64,000 bases of DNA, taken from Cymodocea nodosa. Taxonomy: Eukaryota > Streptophyta > Magnoliopsida > Alismatales > Cymodoceaceae. The notes below the pieces were generated by a model, which did not search any database, was not told the DNA's origin, and saw only the letters and a program-made list of their open reading frames with translations. Location: positions 4,464,001 to 4,528,000 of the forward strand of contig JAZBRI010000004.1 of assembly GCA_036874045.1 (NCBI GenBank), written 5' to 3'. Position 1 is the stretch's first letter; the number at the start of each line of letters is the position of its first letter. Below are positions 1 through 11,177 of this stretch, one piece after another. The translations under genes and the position numbers were made by a program.

Positions 1-181
1 TGTGGGTTAGTTTTCTTTTCTTGTGTCAAATTTTATTAATGGATTTTGTTGCCAATATAATTCTTTCCCTCGCACACCATGTACGGGAAAAAAAAATTGA
101 ATTTTAATAGAGGGAACACCGAACACATACCCCAAAATAAAAAATAATAAAATGCAGGTTAAATAAAGAGAAAGGAGGAGG

Positions 182-254
182 CGCCCACCGTGGGGCTCGA
201 ACCCACGACCACAAGGTTAAGAGCCTTGCGCTCTACCGACTGAGCTAGACGGGC
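182..254 (-). tRNA. tRNA-Lys (anticodon CTT)
   Basis: Read on the minus strand, the 73 nt fold as a standard cloverleaf. The 7-bp acceptor stem (GCCCGTC with GGTGGGC) contains two G-U pairs and is followed by a G discriminator. The D arm has GCTC and GAGC stems. The anticodon loop CTCTTAA gives anticodon CTT (lysine, AAG codons). The T arm is GTGGG-TTCGAGC-CCCAC. There is no intron and no encoded CCA, as expected for a nuclear gene. A T run lies close downstream (about 270-290, read on the minus strand), suitable for Pol III termination. Confidence 0.96.
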
Positions 255-1683
255 TTCGTTGAGTAGGGGGTTTTATTATAATATATAAAAAAAATACGAC
301 TTACACCATGCACCTTCCTCGCTGTTCCGGAACCCCACTTGTTGTTTGCCTGTGGTTTTTGTGAATCGTGCCGTTGGAGAGAGCACAACTCCAGTCTCCA
401 GATCCAACACAGCTTAACCCAACTTCTTACACTGATCCTGCCGTGGAGATTGGAGCATGCAGGTGCGTGGATAAATTTCCAACGTACACGGAAACTGTAA
501 AAAAAAGAAGAAATATAGAGCACTGTATAATTAATAAATAGAAGAGAAGGACGCAAACCGAAGAGATTGGTCAATAATTAAACCTCTTTCTTCCTTGAAT
601 TCATCAGATCGCGTGGGTTGCTTTTCCGTGATCGCAATCAAAGATGGAGGAGGAGACGTACGTGATTATATTTATCCTTCTTCCTCTTTTTCCTTACGAT
701 GGTATTAATCAATTGTTTTTTTGTTTGTTTTACATTAGTTGAACTCGTTAAGTTCCATGTATCCGTCCTGTTGCCGCATGGACGGTGCGATTACGATGAC
801 CATTGTCAACTTCAACACGTTTACTTACGCCTCAATTCATTAATCTCTAAAATGTACGGTCGCGTCGCATCAATTTTTTTTCTTTCTTTTTAAGTATTAA
901 TAATTTTACATCGATCTCTATGGTTGACTTCACGCTTCTTACGTTTTCCTGCAAATCGAAGTTGCAATGCTCTTAATTGCTTACATGAGATGCCGGTGCC
1001 CGTGAAATGGACCTCTCTGATCGAAATTATCGTGCCATTTGCTTGTCATTCCATTATTTGTTTTGTCATGCACTTAATCATATATCGCTTCTGAATTTTA
1101 CCTCTTATTTGCTTGCGACATTAGTAGTTTTATCTGGATATACGTACGTTCTCGTTGCCCATATGGAATTAAACGTTATTAATTGTCAATTACTCATAAC
1201 CTAAGCAGAAACATCGACCACAGGTATTTGTCAATCAGCCGCTGCATATGTCCACCAAAGATTTTCGCTTCATATATCAAATCACTACAAGGATAGAATG
1301 AACGCTGATCGTACACATCACTTACTTACATCCCATCTGCAAATTACGAACTGAAACTACGAAAACATGCTCTGATAGACTGTTTGATTCCAAATTACGT
1401 AGGGAATATATTGATTTGAAATTTACTCTTTATGCTACGCATATCATCAACGTTTATTGTGGTCAAGCTTTAATTGTATTCTCTGGAAAAATGTTAACTT
1501 CGAGCTTAATGTGGGGACTGTAGGACGATTGGAATTCTGTAATCCTTTAAAAATATGTAAGTGTGAGTAAACCCAAATGCTAGGAACAAACGGTACTGCT
1601 AGCTAACAACGATCGAGTAATTCGATATTTCCACTTGGTAACTAAATAACAAAGCAGTTGTGTTTGATATGGGTAACAAAATG

Positions 1684-1726
<43 letters not shown>

Positions 1727-2327
1727 TGATCGATGTAGTTGGTTGCCACGTTAATCGGCACCTTATCATTTATCAAATGGATGATGCACGGGTAACTGGC
1801 TGGGGTTTACCCAACAAGGCCACTTCCAGCATTGCACATGCAAGAAACAGGAGAGAATGATTGACCTGAGATGGGGCTTTGAATCGAAGTCATTTTTCTT
1901 TTCAATTATCTGAAAGGTGATCAAGTGTAAACCACTGACCATTATAGGCCTTATTTGTTATTTTCCTTCATTAAGCACTTATAATACCAGAAAAGACCAC
2001 TACTGATATATATATATATATATAGAAGGCTCACTTGTAACCAATGATTACTGATCATTAATAGAGATGAATCACCTTTATATATTAAAAAAAATGGGAA
2101 AATAAGACCATAGTTGTAAATGCTTATCTTAAATATATTAATTTAAAACTCTGTTAACGATAAAACTTACGTGTCGGACAACAACAAAAAAAAAATCAAT
2201 GGCTGCGGTTCACCCACGAGGACAAGTGTCAACGATCACCCCCCAGAAGCCCCCATGCAAATAGTAGAAACATGGGAACTTGAACCTCAAGGTGGCCAAC
2301 TAGCCATGGATTTCTCCGACTCGCACC
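255..2327. other. intergenic, no gene seen
   Basis: About 2 kb of AT-rich sequence between the tRNA and the LAZY promoter. Short open frames here lack codon structure, family motifs or plausible splice partners. It holds an AT microsatellite at 1688-1723 and a shorter one near 2010-2026. A short ATG-GAG-GAG-GAG stretch near 643 sits next to a GTACGT donor-like site, but nothing downstream continues it. Confidence 0.7.
1688..1723. repeat. (AT)n microsatellite
   Basis: Uninterrupted AT dinucleotide run of about 18 units in intergenic DNA. Likely length-polymorphic. Confidence 0.95.
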
Positions 2328-2335
2328 TTTATATG
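2328..2335 (+). promoter_or_regulatory. TATA-box-like element of the LAZY gene
   Basis: TTTATATG lies in a GC-richer context about 110 bp upstream of the ATG at 2443. That leaves room for a short 5' leader. The assignment rests on position and motif only. Confidence 0.45.
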
Positions 2336-2442
2336 CCACTTCCCTTGTCTGTCCGCCCCAGAGTTCCAAAACCCAACTGCTGGAGTTAAAGACGGGAGGA
2401 CAGCTTCTGATCATTACCTTCTTCGGCCTCTTGGCACTCAAT

Positions 2443-5400
2443 ATGGGGGTTAGTATACAGACACTACTACTAACGCACACGATGCTGCAGCGCCTTTTCA
2501 ATCTACCCCCTCCTTTTTCGTTTGGGAAATGGATGGATCAGAAGCGGTGTTTGATGTCGCTCTTATGTTGTTGTTTTGCTGTAGATCTTAAGTTGGGTGC
2601 AGAGCAAGGTTAGCAACACAAAGCCCCTGAAGAAGAAGAGGACCGCCGAGACTCTCGCTGGCTCTGGTCGATGTAAGTAGGGATTTCCCTTGTCGTTGTT
2701 CCACATGGTGCTCCCCTGCTGTCGCATTTCTTTCGAATCTTTAATTTATTTTCCCTTGAAATTTGAGGAACTCCATCTCATTTATGCAGCAGCTTTATAA
2801 CTTAACAGTTAGTTGTTATTTTTGTTCTCGAGCCTGGCGTCTAAGTTTACTTGAAAAATCAAATAGTGATGATGGGTGAGTTGGAATGTTTTGGAATTGG
2901 AGAATCGGAATGTGACGGGGCAAGGTAATGCCTTGTTAATTACACGATGTGTGCTGCTTTGATTGGTCTGGTAATTTTAATTGTTGTATTTATATATTAA
3001 GATAAAAATATGCAAAAAGTATTATGTCATATAGAATCAAGAATTTTACAATGCCATGTTATGAAATTCAGTCATGAACGCTTAATTTGACCAATTAGGA
3101 GGAATTAATCGGTAACTGATTGATAAGTTATTTGTTTCTTTGCAAGGTTCTTGCTAACTGATGAGCAACTAATCGGATTTTGGCGACTTGGGGATTAGAA
3201 TAATTCAACTGTTAGAGTTGGAAATCGGACTGGTTTCTTGAACAGTGGCATCAACCAATTAAATAATTTATTATCATGTGAATGAAACTTACATGAAATA
3301 TTCAGTCATTCAATCTCTTGTGAAGTGCATTTTGTGTTTTTAATGCAATCTGCGTAATCCACTACCAGCTTGATTGTGTAGGCCTAAGCATGTTGTGAAT
3401 ACTGTCAAATGTCAATCTGATTCCACACAAGAACTGAGAACTGTTATTGAGGGATATGGTCCACAAGTATTGTAACATGCTCTCTTATAACGACAATCAC
3501 TAGGATTTATGTTTGTTAAAGTTACGCAAGTCCTGATATTGGAAGAAAAATGCATAACTCTTATTCATGATAGAGTTGGTGTAAGGTCTATACTCTGAAC
3601 AAATATATCCCATTCCAGAAAACTGGGTTTTCTTGTGCCACACAATGCCAACGAAAAACTGTCTGGATCTGCTTGGGTTGGTTGACAAATGTGATTCTCT
3701 TTTCACAGATGTTTTACTTATATCCAAAAGCCATATGCTGAATTATGCAAATTTCATAAGATTAAAAACGTAAGTGCCTTCTGAATGTTGCACAGATCAT
3801 GGCTAGGAATTGTGCTGTCCTCTTGAATTCCAATAGGTTAATAAGCAGACTCCTCGTAATACTTGGAATGATTCGTCCTTCAACTATTTCAGAAGCATGG
3901 CTCTGATGTATCTTCGTAGTTCCATTTTTGCTGTCCATCTGGTTCATAGCATATGAAACTGAGGCCACGTCCATCCCAAAATACCCTTGCTTAGTGCAGT
4001 TTCCATCCTTTCTTAATAATGCGTTCTTTTCATTCATTCTTGTCATTATCATGACATCTTGTTAGTCTAATTATTAATTTCTTTATCCAGGTATTTATGT
4101 TCTTGGTTCTCTAGAAGTTTGCCTTATATCCAAGTGTGGTTGATCGTTTCTGCCCTTTTGTAGATCAGAGTGTGCCAGAGACCTGCAAGGAAGAGTTCAA
4201 TGATTGGCCACACGAGCTGCTGGCGATTGGGACTTTTGGCAATAGTGGAATGACAGGAGATTCACAGAGATACACTTCTTCAGAAAGCTCTCGCTCATCA
4301 CAGAATCTCTCAAATTTTACTGTCGAAGAAGTGTATAAATTACAGAAGGAATTGACAAGGCAGTTGGCTCTTAAATCAAAATCGGGCTCCTATGAAAGAG
4401 ATATGGGATCAGGAAGAAAGGCTGATCTTCCGTTGGATAAATTTTTAAATTGCCCATCAAGTTTGGAGATTGAGCGAAGAGTCAGTGGAAAGGTGTCTGA
4501 AAATCAAGAAACTGAAGATGGTGATATCTCACCAAATACGAGAATGATCTTATTGAAAGTCAAAGATGTATTATCAGGGAAGCACAACTCTGTCAACCAA
4601 AAGTCCTTCTCATTTCTTCTTAAGAAGATGTTCGTGTGTGGAGGTGGCTTTCCACGAGCCAGCATAAAGGATCCAATTCCAGAAACAAAAATGGAAAAGG
4701 TATCATCTATCTCCTATCTTGCCCGAGGTCTCATAGCTTTCTTTCTTTTTTGAACATAATTGATTATAGGGGTTGCAAGTTGGTGTTGGTGTTTTTCAGA
4801 AGCTGCATGCATTTTGTTTTTGACGTCTGCCACCATTCATGACCATAAAAACAAAATTGCCGAAAGGAGAAACAACAGAAACTTGTAAAATATACCAGCA
4901 GATAAAGCAAATTATGGGAAAAAACATGTATTTGAAAATTTTAAAGAAGAAAACAGAATGCGTACCATCGTCCTTGTTTATTTCATCACAGCCTGTATAT
5001 ATAGGGCAAAAGATCAGATCCGGCCTCTGTGCTTACTTGCAATATGCTATGCTGAGATTGGCCAATGAGTTTTTCATAATACTAATAGACCATGAATATT
5101 ACACTACCATTCAGTAGCAGTTTATAAAAGATAATTTAAACTCCTACTCTGCTGGTAACAAAATTGTTTTTTAAATTATCATTCATTTTTCTCTAAATTT
5201 CCTTTCTATTTAGTTCTTGTTTTATGTTAACAATTTCCTTTCTTAATATTGTTTTTTGCAAGCCAAGAAGAAAACACTGTTAATCTCTTTCATCTCAGTG
5301 AATCAATTTTGAACCAGATGTGCATATTTCAAGACGTCATTCTCTAATGGAACTTCGTCTACAGCTTTTGAGGACAATAATCCAGAAGAAATTGTTTTCT

Positions 5401-5462
5401 CGATACTGTACTCCCCCAACAAGAACGTACCTTGAGAAGAAGCCCACGGAGGAGAAGGGCAG

Positions 5463-5503
<41 letters not shown>

Positions 5504-5673
5504 CAAGGGAAAGCACAGACAGCGGTTGCAGATGGGTGAAGACAGATTCGGAGTGTAAGTGATTGATCATGGTGTGTGTTATCTTGATATATGCTCGCCC
5601 ATTTTCATGGCCATGTAGGTATCAATTAATGAGCATCTGTTCTACCTTTGCAGATATCGTTTTAGAGATCTAG
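2443..5673 (+). CDS. IGT-family gravitropism protein, DRO1/LAZY2-4 type
   Basis: The IGT family controls root and shoot set-point angle downstream of gravity sensing. Five coding exons keep frame: 2443-2448, 2585-2672, 4164-4699, 5365-5554, 5654-5673 (840 nt, 279 aa). The first coding exon is only ATG GGG. Joined to exon 2 it gives MGILSWVQSKV, the family's region I. Residues 46-57 read WPHELLAIGTFG, the diagnostic IGT motif. A conserved block near 190-210 (LLKKMFVC and DPIPETKMEK) ends exon 3. The protein ends WVKTDSEYIVLEI, matching the conserved EAR-like C-terminal motif of DRO1/LZY proteins. A run of 13 Asp precedes this tail. The upstream open reading frames around 2171-2613 are not part of it; they cover the leader and intron 1. 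The family call is firm; which LZY/DRO member it is cannot be decided without a tree. Confidence 0.93.
5464..5502 (+). repeat. in-frame (GAT)13 coding microsatellite
   Basis: Thirteen consecutive GAT codons in exon 4 of the LAZY/DRO1-type gene encode 13 Asp between a Ser and an Ala. They lie about 30 residues before the C-terminal IVLEI motif. Perfect codon identity implies recent slippage rather than selection for Asp by mixed codons. Confidence 0.95.
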
Positions 5674-6504
5674 CGTCTCAAAATGTATGTAAACATACTG
5701 GAACCTGGTAGGTCTTCCAAAACCACGATCACAGATTACGCTGATGCCGACCATCATTGTTTTAGTGCGTTTATTATTCTCTCACAAGCCCTTTTGCTTG
5801 GAATCCGCCTGCAATAATGCCTCTCACCTGTATGTACTGTTGTATATCAAATAAAAAGAAAAAATAAACACACACACACACACATCACCCACCTGTCACA
5901 ACTTGAGATTCCTCTCTTCTTCGAGAAGAAATTCCCTCTGGACCCACGTCGGCAAACCGAGTTTGAATTCCTACCAACCAAGCAAGTGGTTAAAAGTTGA
6001 GTAATTTAATCCCAGTTGTTCCGTTCTTGCACATGGTTTTTCCCTTTTTTCAGAAATCAAAGCTTCAGTCTCAATGCAACGTGACAGCCCAAGTACACAG
6101 ACATATTTTTACATAATATTTGATCTCATCTTGATTATTTGAGGTCTTCCTCTTTGAACAATTCATTTCACAAAGTTGAAATCAAAATACGTTAAAATCG
6201 TATTACAAACTGAAATTAAAATAAAAGAATTGTAATACTAAAATCTTTTCAAATTTTATAAATCAAAGATTGAGACAAAGAACCTCAAATGTATACATTA
6301 ATATTTTTTAGCCTCAGGTGGGCATCAATTTCTTAAAGAAAGATTATTCTCCAGCAAAATTAAATTTGGTCTTTTAACACTTATAATTACGCCTATTACT
6401 TTGTTTATTCAAATTAAATTAGCGACACCGAGAATAGTGTCACGTCACATCTTAAGGACTAGTATGAGAACCCAATCACAACGAAGAAGGGTAGGAGATG
6501 GCTG
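5674..6504. other. 3' flank of the LAZY gene, intergenic
   Basis: AT-rich DNA with a short CA microsatellite near 5869-5884 and no coding signal. It probably contains the 3' UTR of the preceding gene (AATAAA-like string near 5850). Confidence 0.6.
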
Positions 6505-7260
6505 GGGAGTCTTTGGGTCTGTTTGTATACATATTTTTCGTCAAAAAATGAAAATGATAAGGTATGATAGAAAGTATAAGGTTGTTTTTACATTAGAGGT
6601 GTAATTGTAAAAAATAACAGAAAATGTATTATTTAATAATTTTTAAAATATTAAATAATAAATTGATAAAAATTACTACTAACTTAGATAAAAATGATAG
6701 AAAATTAAAAATTTAATAATTTAAAAAAATTAAATAATAAATTAAAAAATATTATATTTGAAAGGTAATATTTTAAATATTATAGTATGTATTAATATTT
6801 TATTAAATATTGATGTAACATGTGAAATAATATATTTGTAATTAACACAAATAACATTGTTCATTATAATCTAATTTTTTTCAAAAATAATATGTTAATG
6901 TATTATTTAATATTATTAAGTTGTGTTGGAATTAATGTTACTTATTTAACATATTATTAAGTTGTTTAATATGTTAACACATTATTTATTCTTATAACAT
7001 TAATGTTGTTATATTTTAATGTATTATAATCTAGTATCATTTTTCAACATTATTTTTTATTTTAATCTATTATAATTATAATATATTGTTATTTATTTTT
7101 TATTATAATTATACTTTTTGATATCATGTTAATGTTAATATTTTAATGTAATTATAGTTATTATATTTTAATTTATTATATTTATATTAATAATTATATA
7201 TTATTTATTATATTATAAATCTATATCATTTTCCATTATTTCCTAAGAAACAACGAAAAA
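6505..7260. mobile_element. AT-rich, probable non-autonomous TIR element
   Basis: The left edge reads GGGTCTGTTTGTATAC. The interior is extremely AT-rich, with strings such as TTTTTAAAATATTAAATAATAA. The same interior strings and a similar GGTCTGT edge occur in the 3.8 kb element starting at 11178 and in a short segment at about 48620. No transposase is present. The right boundary is not clear, so the end given is approximate. Confidence 0.4.
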
Positions 7261-8395
7261 CATTTTTTTTAATAAAAAAAAAAATCATCTCATCTCTTTT
7301 CTTACAATCAGAAAATCTTTTCCACCGTTTCCTTTTCTTCGATTTTTCGCTATCGTTCAGACGTCACCGTCATTGCTAACAATGAGTTCGACGCTGTGCC
7401 CACCGTAAACTATAGAGAACAATTATCGTAGAACACACAAACAATAATATCATACTGAACGCTTACGAGACACTTGATAACGGTTATTTCGACTAGCATA
7501 AAAAACATACTAACATTTTCGAATAATCATTATTAAACATATCATTCGAACAATTTTATACGACAATTTATGAATGCTACAATTTGAACTAACAAAACTG
7601 AATGAATCCGAAGAAATTCAATTATTCCGAAAAAAAGTGGTATATTTCCGTACACTAAATAATTCAAATAACATTATAAATACACATTAATCTCACCAAT
7701 ATAAAATGTATTTACATCCACTGCAAAACACTCACTACTATAAAAACTCTGGAGTTAAACTGTATTTAGATGGAAGTAAAATCAAAATATATGATTACCT
7801 AAAAAGTTCTAGTAAAGTGTCTATAGACAGTAATGTTGACTCTACTAAAACATTGATGTATATATCACTTATGTAATTCATGTGCTAATATTATGCATTT
7901 TACTTTAATAATCTCAATCAAGTTGTTAGATGAAATCACTTAAGATATCCTTAATTAGTTGATAATCTCTACGAGACAAAATACGTGATACTTTAATAAA
8001 TCTATCATGTTATATTGTGATCTAACAAGGTCTCCTATAAATTTTCGTCTTATTAAATACTTCTTATGTATAATAGATTATTTAAATATCTATTAAAACT
8101 TACATATTATCAACTTCATAAATACTCTTAGAAGGATAAAAAAAAAAGAAAAGCCTCGCCGATATGAGAACTAACATAAAGTATCAGACTGCATGTACAA
8201 CACGATCCTTCAAACGTGGCATCGGACATGGAACATTTATTATAAATATTTGATACTTATCAAGATTAGATGGGCGAAATCAAGTCCGAAAAACGCTTAA
8301 TTAAATATTTCCAACAATAAAGACAACAACATGAATACCAATTACCTGCAACAAATACCATGTCCGCTCTGCAATGCACATCATCCCAGTTTGAT

Positions 8396-9200
8396 TCAGC
8401 CAGCAGGGGTGAGATGTCTGATCACGGACTCAGCATGAGGAGCCAAGGCAACAAGCATTGAAGCCTTGGCGAACTCGGAGTCTTCAAATTGGAATGCAGG
8501 AGCGCAGGTGACACCAACCAAACAGTAGTGACGCTCGGAATCCCTGGGTGGGGCAAGCACAAGTGAGCCGCCACCGTCCCCAACTGAAAGGGATTCCACA
8601 TCTTTCGTCGGGAACGACCCAAACCACACATTGCGCGGCACGGTGTACTGGGGGCGTTGCCCGGCATCTATGTCCAAACCAAGTACCGTCAGCTTCACGT
8701 TGCCGTCGTCGCTTAGCTCAAACACCTACTTGTACGTGCGAGAATCAATCGGAAACATAAGCATTTCATTCAACTGTTGTTGAACAAGAAGCGTCGTAAG
8801 AGCGGTCATACCGTGAGAGGGTCGCCCGTGTAAAAATGAAATGTTTCGGCGCATGGGATGCGGTGAATACGGGAGACGCCCCCAGATGGAAGCAGGAAGT
8901 AGACGGCAGTGCTGACCGGACGGTCCACCTTGTCTGCATCCAAGCATACGGACGGCATACGCCGTAAGAGGAAAGTCCGGCGAAGTGAAAAATTTAAGGA
9001 AAGTCTTGAGCGAGAAATCAGATTGATTATTTGAGGCCCCTGGACTTACACTCTGAGGGGAGTTGAGATTTGGTAAGAATGACAGAGTCGTCCCTAAGGG
9101 TTTCGAAGAAGAAACCGCCATCGGGATGAGGTTTCAGGCCCAAAGCGGCGGCCACCTCAGATGCCTTCTTGCTGCTGCTGGTGGTGGTGGTCAAATCCAT
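8396..9200 (-). CDS. Cupin_5 (DUF985) family protein, copy 1
   Basis: Three exons on the minus strand keep frame: 9200-9050, 8933-8812 and 8725-8396 (603 nt, 200 aa). Exon 1 carries ASEVAAALGLKPHPDGGFF, the N-terminal signature of Cupin_5 proteins. Exon 2 carries YFLLPSGGVSRIHRIPCAE and HFYTGDPLT, the beta-strand block with the usual metal-site histidine region. Exon 3 carries the second half of the RmlC-like barrel (LGLDIDAGQRPQYTVP, APAFQFEDSE). Donors are GTAAGT and GTATG; acceptors are GCAG and TAG. The open frame continues upstream of this ATG, to an AG at about 9240 shared by the copies, but without another ATG. The start at 9200 is therefore a choice and an upstream exon is possible. 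Family function is uncertain. Copy 1 reads AETFHF where copy 2 reads AETWHF. Confidence 0.85.
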
Positions 9201-11177
9201 CTCATCCAACCACCTCTTCCTGAATGGCAAACAACGGTACTGGGGTATCAGTAAAATTCCTACTCAAAATGCTGTAGAATGAACAGTGAGGAGACGGATC
9301 GAGATTCGATCTTCCTCCGCTTGGAACCTGAAGGAGTGATGGATCAGGCAGGTATCACCCAACAAGCGTCGCAGAGATGGAGAGCGAGAGGGCAGGGGCC
9401 GCAGCGAACGGAGGGAGGGAGAAGGAAAAGGGAAGCCCCACCCTTGGCTAGGGAGGACATAAGGAATCGTCGACCGTTAGATCTGGTTTTGATGGACGGT
9501 AGAGATCGGACGGAACAAGAGTATCCCCTCTCGGAAAACGACCCAAGACCGACGACTCGTAAGATTCAGAAATTGACATTTTTGTTTCTTCTTCTTCATA
9601 AATAATCTCGGCTCGTAATAATACACCGTTTTGTATCATTTGATGGATTTATTTAACTTAAAGTAACTATAAAAGTAATTAACATCTTGTAAATCTACGA
9701 TTTTTAAAATATTAAAATGGATAATAACTACAAGATATAATGTAAATAACCTCTATATTTTTGGCAAGAGAATTTTAATAAAATCAGCCATAACTGGAAA
9801 TAAAATACCTTTTTTACGGAAAAGCTGAGAACGATGTAAAGGTAATAAAACACCAATTTTGTACTTCAATGGTAAAGCATAATGATAAACACAAAATATA
9901 TAAATTAACATTACGAAAATTCAGCGATATTTCGAAAAGGTCCTGTGTATTGTATCAGAAAAAACAAAGTAAATATTGATTTAAAAAAACCTCATCGTCC
10001 TACAATGACGACAAATATGTTAAAGACATTTTGAAGATTGGTAAGCTTAGAAAAGTCGACAACTCTGAACTCACATTTTAGGTTTTACAATTTGATCAAG
10101 TTCATTTGTCATAATCTATGCAAGTTTGCTTTGTAAATCCTAAGATGAAAATGTAAATCTTAAGAGTGTTAACATTCGACAACACAATTACACTACCCCT
10201 ACACTCATTTCATAATTTAATGTGACACAGAATGCGCATGCCATGTTAGTACACTTAAAGATATTTTTCTTAGGGTCATCGTATGAAATCTTTAAAGAAT
10301 TTTCTCCATTACAGAGATCTAAGTTACTTATATAGAGTTTACAAAAACAGCATATAGTATTGATCCAACCAACGTTAAAACATTGTAGAATACATTATTA
10401 ACCTTCCATGAAATTCTTATACCTACTTCGTAGATAGCAATAAGATACTGTAAGCCGACGCTTGAATAGGAGAAACTGATTCAAGTCAACATACTCACGG
10501 GGTCCTCTTAACGTCGTTGCTTCTTATTATCCTATACAATAGAAATTGGAGAGCATCATTCTTGGAAATAAGCGTTGAACTACATGTACATAAAAATAAC
10601 ATGCAACAAAACTTAAACATGTTGATCAAAATCCAAAACATAGATAGATAGATAGATAGATAGATTCATGGAAAGGCATAAAAACAAGTCGATATGGGAA
10701 CAAAATTTATAACCACCCAGCTATTGACCAAGCATCATTGGACTAGGTCCATTCTAGATTAATTAGGTTTATCTTAATTAATCACTATTAAACAATATAA
10801 TTCAATGCAAATTTTAATCGAAGATGGACCCCAGGCCCAACCCATCGTGTGTGTGTGGGGCCGCCGCCCATTTCCAAGAGAGCAATTCTCTTGGAAATCC
10901 CAGACAATAACATCATAGTGAACACTCACCACACTTCAACATAAAAATCACAGTGAACAATTGTATCAACTAGAATATAAAATTATACTAACATTTTTCA
11001 AAAATCATTGCAAAACATATTATTTAGACAATAGTTTATTTTTATATGAGAGTTTAAGAATGCTACAATTTGAACTAAAAATACTGAATGAATCGGAAAC
11101 AATTGAATTATCCTGAAACACCAACATATTCAAATAATCTTACAAACATACCTTTAACCTCGAGACTGGGAGACCAA
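9201..11177. other. upstream flank of cupin copy 1, array spacer
   Basis: The first 350 bp (5' region of copy 1) matches the regions upstream of the other copies, including a shared string TGATACCCCAGTACCG on the minus strand. The rest is AT-rich spacer shared with 16.4-17.1 and 19.0-19.8 kb. A GATA microsatellite lies at 10641-10664. I see no gene. Confidence 0.7.

Noticed and set aside
643..665. ATG-GAG-GAG-GAG followed by GTACGTG, possible tiny first exon
   Set aside because: No downstream exon in phase and no family motif before the LAZY gene, which has its own start.
2171..2613. Open frames around the LAZY start (2171-2389 and 2431-2613)
   Set aside because: They cover the promoter, leader and intron 1; the conserved region I uses a different frame.
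5303..5506. Minus-strand frame with a poly-His run (and another with poly-Ser)
   Set aside because: They are the antisense readings of the GAT13 repeat in the LAZY exon.
8726..9121. Long minus-strand frame with GPSGQHC-like sequence across cupin copy 1
   Set aside because: It reads through intron 1 and exon 2 in the wrong frame; the conserved cupin motif is in another frame with good splice sites. The same holds for 15520-15870 in copy 2.
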